64,000 nt of DNA, from positions 174,261-238,260 of the forward strand of contig NZ_JACDIJ010000004.1 of NCBI RefSeq assembly GCF_050937815.1, in the 5' to 3' direction. Source of the stretch: Treponema_C sp050937815 (GTDB lineage Bacteria; Spirochaetota; Spirochaetia; Treponematales; Treponemataceae). How positions within the stretch are numbered: position 1 is the stretch's first letter; every line of letters begins with the position of its first letter. This document shows positions 7,497-15,097 of the stretch, in pieces. Both the position numbers and the translations under genes were made by a program. The notes under the pieces were generated by a model. It searched no databases and was not told where the DNA came from. It worked only from the letters and a program-made list of their open reading frames with translations.

Positions 7497-9017
7497 ATGA
7501 AAAAATCATTGCGTTTACCGCCGGCCTTTTTTTTACCGGCAGTTCTTTTGTTATTGCCCGCCTTTGGAGCCCGCAGCGCGCCTGTTTTACGGGGCGGCTT
7601 GTATGCACAGGAAGCAAGCGAAAGCGCTTCTTTGGAAGACGAATTGTTCGGAGGCGACGAAGAACTTTTCGTATCGCCCGATGAAGCGCAAAGCTCATCG
7701 GGTCAAGCGGATTCGGATTCGTCAACAAGCGGCCGGCCGCTTAAATTTCAAGCCGATTTACAAAAGGCTATGCTTTCGCTTGAAGGCGAAAAACTCCGTA
7801 TCGGCGGTTCGCTCGATTCGTCTTTAAAATTGAGCTGTAACTGGGCGGAACCCTATGAACCCAAGCCCGATTCTACCTTAAAAACAACTTTAAACGCGAA
7901 CCTTTTTTTTGATGCGCGTCCGGTCGAAAACTTAAAGCTTTACGGCAAATTCAGCTTCGGTTTTCCCTTTGAAAAAGCCCTTACAGGGCAGGCGGTCATC
8001 GTTGTTCCGCCCGCAATATTGCCTCCGGCCGGCGCACAGCTTCCCGCTTTTGTAAATGTTCCCGGCGCGGTAAATATTTCCATCCGTGAATTGTATACCG
8101 ATTTTTCGCTTAAAGATATTGCCTTTTTCCGTTTCGGAAAACACGCGGTAAAATGGGGCACGGGTTATTTTTACAGCCCTGCGGATATTATCAACCTTTC
8201 ACGGATTGACCCGCAGGACCCTGAAGCCGATAAAGAAGGCCCCCTATCGCTCCGTACTCACATTGTAATTCCCGGAACCCAGCACAACCTGTGGTTTTAT
8301 CTGTTACCGCCTACGGACAGCAGCTTTAAAACCGAAAACACGGCTTTGGCGGCAAAGGCGGAATTCGTGTTCGGAAACTGGGAATGGGGAATCGGCGGCC
8401 GCTACAGGTATGAGCAAGCGCCGAAACTGGTTACAACCCTGTCGGGAAGCATTGCGGGAAAGGTTGCCGTATTTGCAGAAGGTATTTTTGCATGGGGAAG
8501 CGATTACACTTATTACAAAAATACTGCCGACAGCACATACACGGAAAAAAACAAAGCCTTTTTTCAGACAACGGCCGGAGCTTCGTACAGCAATGCCAAA
8601 ACGCACACAAGCATTGCGGCCCAGTATTTTTACAACGGTCCGGGCTATAAAAACACAAAAGCGGTACAGACAATTATAAAAGCCGGTTTTGAAGAAGCAC
8701 AAAATAAAAACTTTTTGCACCCCGCCGTTACCGCCGCACAAAATATCGCGTCGATGGGGTACATCGGGCAGCACTACATTGCCTGTACGCTTTCTCAAAA
8801 CAAAATAGGAACGGAAAAAGTAAGAGCGCACCTTTTTCAGCAATTCGCCGTTTCCGAGCTTCAGGGCATAAGCGTTTTGACCTTTTCGTGGAACCCGAAC
8901 CGCCTTATCGGTTTCAGCGCAGGTCCGAACTTTATCTATCCTTTAAGTCCCGAATCGCAGGTAAAAAGCAGCGCAGGTTTAAGTTTAAGCGTGAAGATGG
9001 GCGGCGGAAAGTTTTAA
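7497..9017 (+). CDS. Predicted outer-membrane beta-barrel protein of the ABC operon
   Basis: The 506-residue product has a signal peptide (about 4-30, ending near SAPV or LYAQ), then a short acidic low-complexity stretch (LEDELFGGDEELF, about 45-60). After that come amphipathic strands with aromatic ends typical of a porin-like barrel (GKFSFGFPF, FRFGKHAVKWGTGYFYSP, WEWGIGGRYRYE, and a C-terminal LSLSVKMGGGKF). I cannot assign a named family. It starts one base after the LolA-like gene's stop and is the last gene before a 12-bp stem-loop, so it is plausibly the outer-membrane end of this export route. Confidence 0.75.
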   Translation: MKKSLRLPPAFFLPAVLLLLPAFGARSAPVLRGGLYAQEASESASLEDELFGGDEELFVSPDEAQSSSGQADSDSSTSGRPLKFQADLQKAMLSLEGEKLRIGGSLDSSLKLSCNWAEPYEPKPDSTLKTTLNANLFFDARPVENLKLYGKFSFGFPFEKALTGQAVIVVPPAILPPAGAQLPAFVNVPGAVNISIRELYTDFSLKDIAFFRFGKHAVKWGTGYFYSPADIINLSRIDPQDPEADKEGPLSLRTHIVIPGTQHNLWFYLLPPTDSSFKTENTALAAKAEFVFGNWEWGIGGRYRYEQAPKLVTTLSGSIAGKVAVFAEGIFAWGSDYTYYKNTADSTYTEKNKAFFQTTAGASYSNAKTHTSIAAQYFYNGPGYKNTKAVQTIIKAGFEEAQNKNFLHPAVTAAQNIASMGYIGQHYIACTLSQNKIGTEKVRAHLFQQFAVSELQGISVLTFSWNPNRLIGFSAGPNFIYPLSPESQVKSSAGLSLSVKMGGGKF

Positions 9018-9072
9018 GGATGAGGGGGAGAAAGCACGGCGTTCATACAGATGAATACTGACGCTTTTTACC

Positions 9073-9183
9073 GGGAAGCAATTCTTCAGAATTGCTTCCC
9101 TAAACGTATCAATCCGCGATGTTTTGCGAAGTAAAACTCGTCGTGCAAACGGACGGCGCCATTTGTGCCGCCCGTTTGCACGA
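9073..9183. repeat. Two long stem-loops after the ABC operon
   Basis: Hairpin 1 has perfect 12-bp arms, 9073-9084 (GGGAAGCAATTC) and 9089-9100, with loop TTCA. Hairpin 2 has perfect 12-bp arms, 9141-9152 (TCGTGCAAACGG) and 9172-9183, with an inner CGGC/GCCG pair. Neither has a T-run, so they look like palindromic repeats rather than simple terminators. A smaller relative (GCAATT, loop TTTCAG) lies at 9275-9292. No gene is seen in 9018-9343. Confidence 0.7.
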
Positions 9184-9313
9184 TGTGCAGAATTTTTTGC
9201 GTGTCATTCACGCTTCCACCGTTATTAAATCTGCCAACAAAAAACTGTATCGACATACAAATGAGCATAAGTGAGCAATTTTTCAGAATTGCGAACTGAA
9301 ACTTATATGTATG

Positions 9314-9336
9314 CGAGATTGCCGCTGGCAATCTCG
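9314..9336. repeat. Palindrome at the groEL-fragment junction
   Basis: Ten-bp arms CGAGATTGCC and GGCAATCTCG enclose loop GCT and run into the linker AGTTAAA. The composite AATCTCGAGTT (9330-9340) equals the reconstructed IS110 target described at 10991/12484. GroEL homology begins at 9344, within a few bases of the linker. Confidence 0.75.
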
Positions 9337-9343
9337 AGTTAAA

Positions 9344-9559
9344 GGTATCGGCTTTGACGCCGCCAAGATGGAATGGAAGGATATGATGGCAGCCGGTATT
9401 ATCGACCCTGCAAAGGTTACCCGCTCGGCACTGCAAAACGCGGCTTCAATCGCCGGTTTGCTGCTGACCACCGAAGCGGCTATTACCGACATTCCCGAAA
9501 AGAATCCCCCCGCTCCGATGCCCGGCGGCGGAATGGGCGGTATGGACGGCATGTATTGA
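9344..9559 (+). pseudogene. groEL: 3' fragment of groEL
   Basis: The frame encodes the last ~71 residues of a GroEL chaperonin: GFDAAKMEWKDMM, AGIIDPAKVTRSALQNAAS, LLLTTEAAITDIPEK and a terminal GGGMGGMDGMY tail, the classic Gly-Met C-terminus. The ~470 upstream residues (ATPase and apical domains) are absent. The open frame extends left only through the palindrome, so this is a stranded duplicate, not a functional chaperonin. No groES is nearby. Confidence 0.88.
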
Positions 9560-9602
9560 TAAAGCCGCACGGCTCCCTTACGAAAGCTTGTGCCGGGCGG
9601 AC

Positions 9603-10472
9603 TCATAGTCGTGCGATTTCCTCGCGGGATAAGCCCGTACCCGAAGATATCGTATCGAGCTCAACGCCAAGCCGCTTAAGGGCTGCTGCCGTTTCCAGAG
9701 CTTTTTGACGGGCGCCTTTTTCCATTCCCTTTGTGTAACCGAAATGTTCCCAAGAGGCCTTATCGTGTTCATACTTCATGCGGTTTTCATACAGCCACCG
9801 CTCTTTCGGGTCTTGCAGCATTACGTCTACCGTTTCATTTGCCTGTTCCATAACAGGAGAATTATCCGCCAGCATTGCGCGCACCTCCTTATCGTCGGTT
9901 TCTATAAACTTTAGCCAATTTACCAGCCGTCCGGTTTTCTCATCGGACTCGCCCTGTACCGGCTGTTTCTTTGCTGCAGCTAAGTTCAAAAAGTGAATCT
10001 CAAGTTCATCGGAAAGTTCAGTATGCAGATGTCTTTCAAGAACCCGATATTCACTGTGCAAAAGACCGTTTAACCTGAAACCTTCACCGACTATGTTTAT
10101 TGTAATACACTTGGGCAGTTTTGTATACATGTCACCTTTTTGTAAATTCTCTGTATACATCTTTGCCCAATAAAAAACGGTACACTGGACAAACTCATCA
10201 TTCCACCTGTTTTGAATCTCAATGTCAATTATGGTACCGTTTTTAAGACGCAGTTTTACATCCAAGATCCCCGTTTTATCATTTACGGAATCAATATGGA
10301 ACTCCTTATCCAAGAGTTCCAAGTCTTCAATGTCTTGAGCCGGAATATCAAGCACACAGTCTAAAAAATCCCGTAAGACAGCCTTGTTTTCTTCCGTGCC
10401 GAATACCTTTTTAAACGCATAATCGTTGCGCAGAGTGATTTTGAACACGTCAGCGGATTTAGCCTTTGTCAT
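9603..10472 (-). CDS. Rpn family recombination-promoting nuclease (PD-(D/E)XK)
   Basis: The protein matches the Rpn/PDDEXK_2 'putative transposase' family: an N-terminal NDYAFKKVFGTEENKAVLRDFL block (16-37), a nuclease core with D71 (GILDVKLRLKNG) and E85-x-Q87 (IDIEIQ), and a charged C-terminal region with a KGMEKGARQKALE helix (about 250). Escherichia coli relatives cut DNA and raise RecA-independent recombination. The 289-residue length is normal for the family. It is a single gene bounded on both sides by palindromic repeats, without visible terminal inverted repeats of its own. Whether the repeats are its substrate is speculative. Confidence 0.88.
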   Translation of the reverse strand: MTKAKSADVFKITLRNDYAFKKVFGTEENKAVLRDFLDCVLDIPAQDIEDLELLDKEFHIDSVNDKTGILDVKLRLKNGTIIDIEIQNRWNDEFVQCTVFYWAKMYTENLQKGDMYTKLPKCITINIVGEGFRLNGLLHSEYRVLERHLHTELSDELEIHFLNLAAAKKQPVQGESDEKTGRLVNWLKFIETDDKEVRAMLADNSPVMEQANETVDVMLQDPKERWLYENRMKYEHDKASWEHFGYTKGMEKGARQKALETAAALKRLGVELDTISSGTGLSREEIARL

Positions 10473-10624
10473 ACTTCACCTTTCCTATACTGTTTCACAA
10501 GTGAACCACACCGAAATAGCTCCATTTTTACAAGTGAACACATTTTCAAATGTGCTCACCTAAAGCCGATTATCCCCGATGTTTTGGACGGTAAAATACC
10601 GCACGTAAAACATCCTGTTTCAAA

Positions 10625-10920
10625 TCCTGCACACGGATGTGCAGGAAAGCCGTTAGTAATCAGTTTTGAGCTATGCTCAAAACTGGAATTCAAAACCGCA
10701 CAGGATGTGCGGTTTTGAAACAAACTCGAGTTAAAGAGAGCGGCGATATTTCAGCCGCTCTCTTTAAACATTATAGGTTTGATATGAAAAAAAACAGACT
10801 TTTTCCGAAAAAAACTATGAATTTATTTTGTATCCCGAACAGGACGTTCGGTAAAGCTTTATATCTCCAAGTTCGCCTGAGGCGAACTTGAGTTAAAAAC
10901 TCACACGGATGTGAGTTTTT
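10625..10920. repeat. Array of six perfect hairpins, mostly with GGA loops
   Basis: Six perfect hairpins follow one another. 10625-10646: 9-bp stem, loop CGGA. 10662-10684: 10-bp stem, loop TAT. 10689-10719: 14-bp stem, loop GGA. 10731-10767: 14-bp stem, 9-nt loop. 10868-10890: 10-bp stem, loop TGA. 10895-10920: 11-bp stem, loop CGGA. A seventh, weaker one (10835-10851) has loop AGGAC. Linkers contain GAGTTAAA. Stem sequences are unrelated but loops recur, all with GGA on the plus strand. No supported gene lies in 10473-11016. Confidence 0.85.
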
Positions 10921-10958
10921 ATGCCCGCCACGGACGGCGGAAAAAAGCTCTAGATAAT

Positions 10959-10995
10959 GAGATTTGGATGCGGCGTTTCGCCGCATCCAAATCTC
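10959..10995. repeat. 17-bp-stem palindrome abutting the IS110 element
   Basis: Perfect arms 10959-10975 and 10979-10995 enclose loop TTT. The right arm ends in ATCTC (10991-10995), which is repeated at 12480-12484 at the other end of the insertion sequence. Confidence 0.8.
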
Positions 10996-11016
10996 CTATG
11001 TTTTTTGTCAAGTAGG

Positions 11017-12126
11017 TTATATTGTTTTTCTGCTTGACAGCTCCCTCTCCTTGTAATGTCTGTCATGTATACGCACACACACTGCTTTATTCATACACAG
11101 CGGCCGTGCCGTATATATCTGCTTTGTTTTTATAACTGTATACAGCAACTCCGCCATCTTACGCGCTATTGCCGTTATCGACTTTTTCTTGCTCTTGCCC
11201 TCAGCACTCATATACAGAAATTTCTGTTTTAGTGGTCCTCCATTACTACTTCTTACAACAGCCCATGCAGCCTGATACAACAGTGAGCGCACATATGCAT
11301 TGCCTTTCTTCGCTATACTGCCATACCGATTTATCGTACCGGAACTGTCTACTCTGGGTACAAGTCCTACATAATTGGCAACCTGTTTTGCATTGCTGAA
11401 TCGGCTGCCATCTCCTACATACGCACTAAAAGCCAGTGCCGTTTTATCTCCTACTCCCGGTATCGTCTTTGCACGTTGAATGTTATCATCTTCTTTACAT
11501 GCTATTTTTATCTTCTCATCTAATACTTGTATCTGTCCTTCGATTAGCTCAAGCCGTCTGCATAACCGTTGACCTTGTTCAGCTTCATACCCGGTTAATC
11601 GCTCAAAAACCGCTGCTCTATGTAGTGCAGTACTTAAATCCGCTTTCTTTATATCCGTTATCCCGCACTGTAAAAATAAGGCATGCAAGCGATTTATCTC
11701 CCGTGTCCTATCCCGTTTTAATACTGCATATTCACTGACCAATTTCCTTTGGTACATTTCTGTGTCGCTTGGCGGGCTTACTATCGGCAAGTCTTCTTTT
11801 TCATACACTTTAATCATACGGGCTAATTTCAGTGCATCTTCTTTATCCGTCTTTTTTGTGCTTGCATAAATAACGGCTAACGATGACGGGTTTAAGATAA
11901 CAACCTGACAGCCGATACTTCTCATTTCCTTTTCCATCACAAAAACCAAGCTACACGCTTCAATAGCGACGATATCTGCTGCGGTTAATTTAGCATACAG
12001 TTTTCTTCTGCCTTCAATGCCTGTTAAGCCGCCTGTGCCGCCTACTGTGCCTTTTTGATCAAAGTAACGTAGTTCATACGTTCTTTTGCTCAAATCGATT
12101 CCAATCCATCTTCCTGTCCCTTGCAT
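11017..12126 (-). CDS. IS110-family transposase (DEDD recombinase)
   Basis: The 369-residue recombinase has an N-terminal RuvC-like DEDD domain with D11 (GIDLSK), E56 (IEACS), D94 and D97 (KTDKEDA). A coiled-coil linker (about 120-215) follows, and then a C-terminal Transposase_20 domain with IPGVGDKTALAF, NYVGLVPRVDSSG and KKGNAYVRSLLYQAAW, where the catalytic serine lies. IS110 enzymes recombine a circular intermediate into a target under guidance of a bridge RNA. The start at 12126 follows AAGGAG; the open frame extends 49 codons further upstream into the leader but without family similarity. The gene looks intact, so the element may be active. Confidence 0.93.
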   Translation of the reverse strand: MQGTGRWIGIDLSKRTYELRYFDQKGTVGGTGGLTGIEGRRKLYAKLTAADIVAIEACSLVFVMEKEMRSIGCQVVILNPSSLAVIYASTKKTDKEDALKLARMIKVYEKEDLPIVSPPSDTEMYQRKLVSEYAVLKRDRTREINRLHALFLQCGITDIKKADLSTALHRAAVFERLTGYEAEQGQRLCRRLELIEGQIQVLDEKIKIACKEDDNIQRAKTIPGVGDKTALAFSAYVGDGSRFSNAKQVANYVGLVPRVDSSGTINRYGSIAKKGNAYVRSLLYQAAWAVVRSSNGGPLKQKFLYMSAEGKSKKKSITAIARKMAELLYTVIKTKQIYTARPLCMNKAVCVRIHDRHYKERELSSRKTI

Positions 12127-12221
12127 ATACTGCTCCTTATGTATAAAATAAGGATTGGGAGCAATTACCGGTTTTCTGATCACCGTAACTCCTATTCGCG
12201 GTACGCACGATTGACGTGCGG

Positions 12222-12422
12222 CCGCACTTTGATTCGTGCGGAGGAATGAATAGTCGTTCCCGTTAGGGAGCAATAAAGACTATTCATTCCGACTGCAACC
12301 ACTTTATGAGAACGACACCTGAAAGGGTGTCGATTTACGGCGGCAGGTTTAGGTTAATCTCGAGTACGAGGTTCGCTCTTTGTTATAAAGACTTTCCTCA
12401 CGTTTTGCGTAAACCTGCTGCC
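12222..12422 (-). ncRNA. Candidate bridge RNA in the IS110 leader
   Basis: Read on the minus strand, the leader folds into four helices. The first is a 13-bp stem with one mismatch (12422-12410 with 12351-12339) enclosing an internal loop and an apical hairpin (12391-12377). Next come a 7-bp hairpin (12332-12313), a perfect 13-bp stem (12290-12278 with 12255-12243) and a 6-bp hairpin (12241-12222). The internal loop of the first stem contains 10 nt (plus strand AATCTCGAGT, 12356-12365) identical to the reconstructed insertion target. This fits a target-binding loop. The ends of the RNA and its expression are not known from sequence. Confidence 0.55.
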
Positions 12423-12486
12423 TGCCCCCTGGTCCCGTCAGTCCAGAGTATCATAATTCCCGATAATTAAAAACATATCATCTCGA

Positions 12487-12698
12487 GTTCAAAACCGAGC
12501 AGGAGGCTCGGTTTTGAACCCGTGTATACAAAAAACGCACAGAACGGAAAAATCCGCTTTGCGCGTTTGGGTATGAGAATGCTTGTTTGTGTGCTTTTTG
12601 AAAATGTAAATTTACAGCTGTCTATCCGCGAGTTTCGCCGGCTGCGCCGCCGAAACTCGTTGCATAAAAGCGAGCTGCCCCGCAGAGAGCTTTTATGC
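12487..12698. repeat. Palindromes downstream of the IS110 insertion
   Basis: A 14-bp hairpin (arms 12487-12500 and 12506-12519, loop AGGAG) is followed by CGAGTTTCG/CGAAACTCG (12629-12637, 12651-12659) and GCATAAAAGC/GCTTTTATGC (12662-12671, 12689-12698). The first shares its loop type and GTTCAAAACCG arm start with the hairpin at 10689-10719. The rest of 12699-13016 holds no supported gene. Confidence 0.75.
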
Positions 12699-13016
12699 CG
12701 GTGCTGAGTGCTGAGTAATTATGGGGGCGCGTTCGGCTTTGTCAAGTACCTTGACGGTTTTTTGTGCAAAAAAATATGGATGTTGTACCGGTATTACCGT
12801 GCATGGGTCCCCTCGTCATAAGGATTTGCGGGCCGCACTAAGAATGTTCAATACAATTATAATAACCTAATATGCCGTACTCTGCAAGAGTTTAGGAGAA
12901 AAAATGTTGAGAATAATTTATAACGGGTAATTAACTCATTACCCCTTATCATTTATCCGCACACACGGGCCTTGTGTGCCGTAGCATAAAAACAAAAAAT
13001 ACGCTATAGTTGCGGT

Positions 13017-13460
13017 ATGAAAGATGTGTTTATTCAAAATATGCCGTGGCTTTGGTTTATTATTGCCGTACTGTGTTTTGTCGCCGAAATGCTGACTATG
13101 CAGCTTACGACAATATGGTTTGCAATAGCTGCCCTTATTACGGTTTTTGTGTCGCTGTTACCGATACCGCCGGTACTTCAAGTATTTTTATTTTTAATCA
13201 TTGCCTGCACTCTCTTGATTTTAACCCGTCCCTTTGTCAAAAAAAAGCTGGAAGCACGAAAAATAAAAACAAACGCCGACAGTCTTATCGGGCAAAAAGC
13301 GCTTGTGCTAAAAGACATAGGCGAGTTTGAAAAAGGCGAAATAAAAATCGAAGGCAGGGTGTGGACTGCCAAAACCGCAGACGGGACGCTTCTTGCGGCA
13401 GGAAACAAATGCATTATTGAAAAAATAGAAGGCGTTACCTGTATCGTCAAATCGCTGTGA
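13017..13460 (+). CDS. NfeD-like membrane protein
   Basis: The 147-residue protein has two or three N-terminal membrane segments (about 9-30, 34-50, 54-72) and a C-terminal OB-fold NfeD domain (about 90-147) with LIGQKALVLKDI, GEIKIEGRVWTAK and a final CIIEKIEGVTCIV. Short NfeD proteins work with SPFH/stomatin-like proteins, one of which is encoded 50 bp downstream, so the pair probably organises membrane microdomains or a membrane-protein quality-control complex. No protease domain is present, unlike in the long NfeD class. Confidence 0.88.
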   Translation: MKDVFIQNMPWLWFIIAVLCFVAEMLTMQLTTIWFAIAALITVFVSLLPIPPVLQVFLFLIIACTLLILTRPFVKKKLEARKIKTNADSLIGQKALVLKDIGEFEKGEIKIEGRVWTAKTADGTLLAAGNKCIIEKIEGVTCIVKSL

Positions 13461-13510
13461 TGTATTGTTGTAATTACACAAATTCTTAATTTATTAATTC
13501 AGGAGGAATT

Positions 13511-14413
13511 ATGTCTGTATATGTATTGTTTGCGGTTATTTTATTGATTGTGATTGTCATCATTCCGAACATCAGAATCGTTCCGCAGTCAAAAGCTTTT
13601 ATCGTCGAGCGACTGGGCGCTTACATCGCAACCTGGCAGGTCGGTATTCATGTAAAAATCCCCTTTATCGACCGCATTGCAAACAGGGTTTCGCTTAAAG
13701 AGCGGGTACTCGATTTTAAGCCCCAGCCGGTTATTACAAAAGACAACGTTACGATGATGATCGATACGGTTATTTACTTTCAAATAACCGACCCCAAGCT
13801 GTACACTTACGGGGTTGAAAATCCGATGAACGCGATAGAAAATCTTTCGGCAACCACGCTGCGTAACATTATCGGCGAACTTGAATTGGACGGAACCCTT
13901 ACCAGCCGCGATGTTATCAATACGCGCATGAGAAGCATTTTGGACGAAGCGACCGACCCTTGGGGCATTAAGGTAAACCGTGTCGAAGTAAAAAACATTA
14001 TACCGCCGGATTCCATTCAAGAAGCGATGGAAAAACAAATGCGCGCCGAGCGCGAACGCCGCGAATCCATATTGATTGCCGAAGGGCAAAAGCAGTCGGC
14101 TATTTTGGTCGCCGAGGGTAAAAAAGCTTCGCTGATTTTGGAAGCCGAGGCGGCAAAAGAAGCGGCCATTAAAAAAGCCGAGGGCGAAGCGCAGGCTATT
14201 TTGGAAGTGCAAAAGGCGACGGCAGACGGTCTTGCAATGATTAAAAGCGTAGCCGCAGACGAAGCGGTTATACGGCTTCGCAGTTTGGAAGCGCTTGAAA
14301 AAGCGGCAAACGGTCAGGCAACCAAGATAATCATTCCTTCGGATATTCAAAACCTTGCGGGAATCGTTACTTCGATAAGCGAATTGGCAAAAACCGGTTC
14401 CAAAAAAGCTTAA
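13511..14413 (+). CDS. SPFH/stomatin-like (paraslipin) membrane protein
   Basis: One N-terminal membrane segment (about 3-22) is followed by the SPFH band domain (about 20-190) with SKAFIVERLGAYIATWQVG, SLKERVLDFKPQPVITKDNV and GIKVNRVEVKNIIPP, the usual slipin signatures. A coiled coil rich in EA/AEGK repeats (about 180-260) drives oligomerisation. The 300-residue length fits the QmcA/paraslipin branch. It follows an AGGAGGAATT site and is paired with the NfeD gene. It probably forms a large membrane-associated ring or cage, inferred from the family. Confidence 0.93.
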   Translation: MSVYVLFAVILLIVIVIIPNIRIVPQSKAFIVERLGAYIATWQVGIHVKIPFIDRIANRVSLKERVLDFKPQPVITKDNVTMMIDTVIYFQITDPKLYTYGVENPMNAIENLSATTLRNIIGELELDGTLTSRDVINTRMRSILDEATDPWGIKVNRVEVKNIIPPDSIQEAMEKQMRAERERRESILIAEGQKQSAILVAEGKKASLILEAEAAKEAAIKKAEGEAQAILEVQKATADGLAMIKSVAADEAVIRLRSLEALEKAANGQATKIIIPSDIQNLAGIVTSISELAKTGSKKA

Positions 14414-14472
14414 AAGGCCTAAAGGTTTACAAGTCTAAAAAACCTAAAAAGCTTAAAGCGCTTGAAAAACTT

Positions 14473-14523
14473 AAAAAATGCGGGCTGCCGAACATCTTTG
14501 AGCACCAATCCGTTACGGCAGCC
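14473..14523 (-). terminator. Terminator of the chromate-transporter operon
   Basis: Inverted arms CGGCAGCC/GGCTGCCG (14523-14516 and 14490-14483) with a 25-nt loop are followed on the minus strand by CGCA and a T6 run. It lies just beyond the stop of the second chrA half and also faces the convergent SPFH gene. Confidence 0.6.
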
Positions 14524-14536
14524 TTGCTTTAAAATC

Positions 14537-15097
14537 TTATAAAAAAAGTAAGCCGAACGCCGCTCCGAGTACAATGTACAAAATTGCCGGCAGCTTTGTT
14601 TTAAAAAGCAAAACGGTAAACAAAAGCCACGCAATAATACGCGGAAACTCAAGGGCGTCATACCACAACCCGCTTTGCCGGGCTTTGTTCAAAAGCACAA
14701 CGGAAATTTTAAAGACGTTCCATGTCGCAATGCACACAAGGCCGGCTGCGGCGGGGCGCAGTACCGAAAAAAAACTTTTTACCGCAAGTGTGTCTTGCAT
14801 ACGAGTAAAATAGCGTGCAATTATTACGATAACGATAATCGACGGGCTTACCGTTCCCAGTGTTGTAATAATGCCGCCCCATACGCCGAATAGTTCCGTT
14901 CCCAAATACGTTGCCATATTTATACCGATGGGGCCGGGGGTTGATTCGGAAACGGCAAGCATATTGTAAAACAGTTCGGCGCTTATAATGCCGCTTTCTA
15001 CAAGCTCTTGGTACATAAGGGTTATTGCAACTTGGCCGCCGCCTATCGTAAACAAACCGATAAAGAAAAAACGCCAAAACAGAGCCCACAGTGTCAT
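14537..15097 (-). CDS. chrA: Chromate transporter family protein, second half-size subunit
   Basis: The 186-residue protein is a single CHR domain: FFIGLFTIGGGQVAITLMYQ near the start, SESTPGPIGINMATYLG (about 53-70), then hydrophobic helices. Half-size ChrA proteins act as pairs with opposite membrane topology; the partner is encoded just upstream and the genes overlap by ATGA (15094-15097). The family exports chromate, but in many anaerobes the natural substrate is unknown. The open frame extends 49 codons upstream inside the neighbour, so I chose the ATG at 15097 with a GGAAGGA site. Confidence 0.9.
   Translation of the reverse strand: MTLWALFWRFFFIGLFTIGGGQVAITLMYQELVESGIISAELFYNMLAVSESTPGPIGINMATYLGTELFGVWGGIITTLGTVSPSIIVIVIIARYFTRMQDTLAVKSFFSVLRPAAAGLVCIATWNVFKISVVLLNKARQSGLWYDALEFPRIIAWLLFTVLLFKTKLPAILYIVLGAAFGLLFL

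Larger units (their letters stand above)
10996..12484 (-). mobile_element. IS110-family insertion sequence, apparently complete
   Basis: The element holds an intact IS110 transposase, a long structured leader and a very short 3' side, the layout of the IS110 group. Its outer ends carry a 9-bp inverted match, TATGTTTTT (10997-11005) and AAAAACATA (12469-12477). ATCTC flanks both sides (10991-10995, 12480-12484), so the exact ends are uncertain by 5 bp. Removing the element joins two palindromes through AATCTCGAGTT, the linker seen intact at 9330-9340. Length is about 1.48 kb. Confidence 0.8.

Noticed and set aside
11017..12273. Longer 418-codon form of the IS110 transposase
   Set aside because: The extra 49 codons have no family similarity, cover the structured leader, and the ATG at 12126 has its own AAGGAG site.
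12385..12400. GAGGAAAGTC on the minus strand, like the conserved region I of RNase P RNA
   Set aside because: The other conserved regions and the usual 350-nt layout are absent, and the segment lies in the IS110 leader, which explains its structure better.
12897..12930. Eight-codon peptide frame with a GGAGA site before the NfeD gene
   Set aside because: No attenuator or terminator structure follows it; a chance short frame is more likely.
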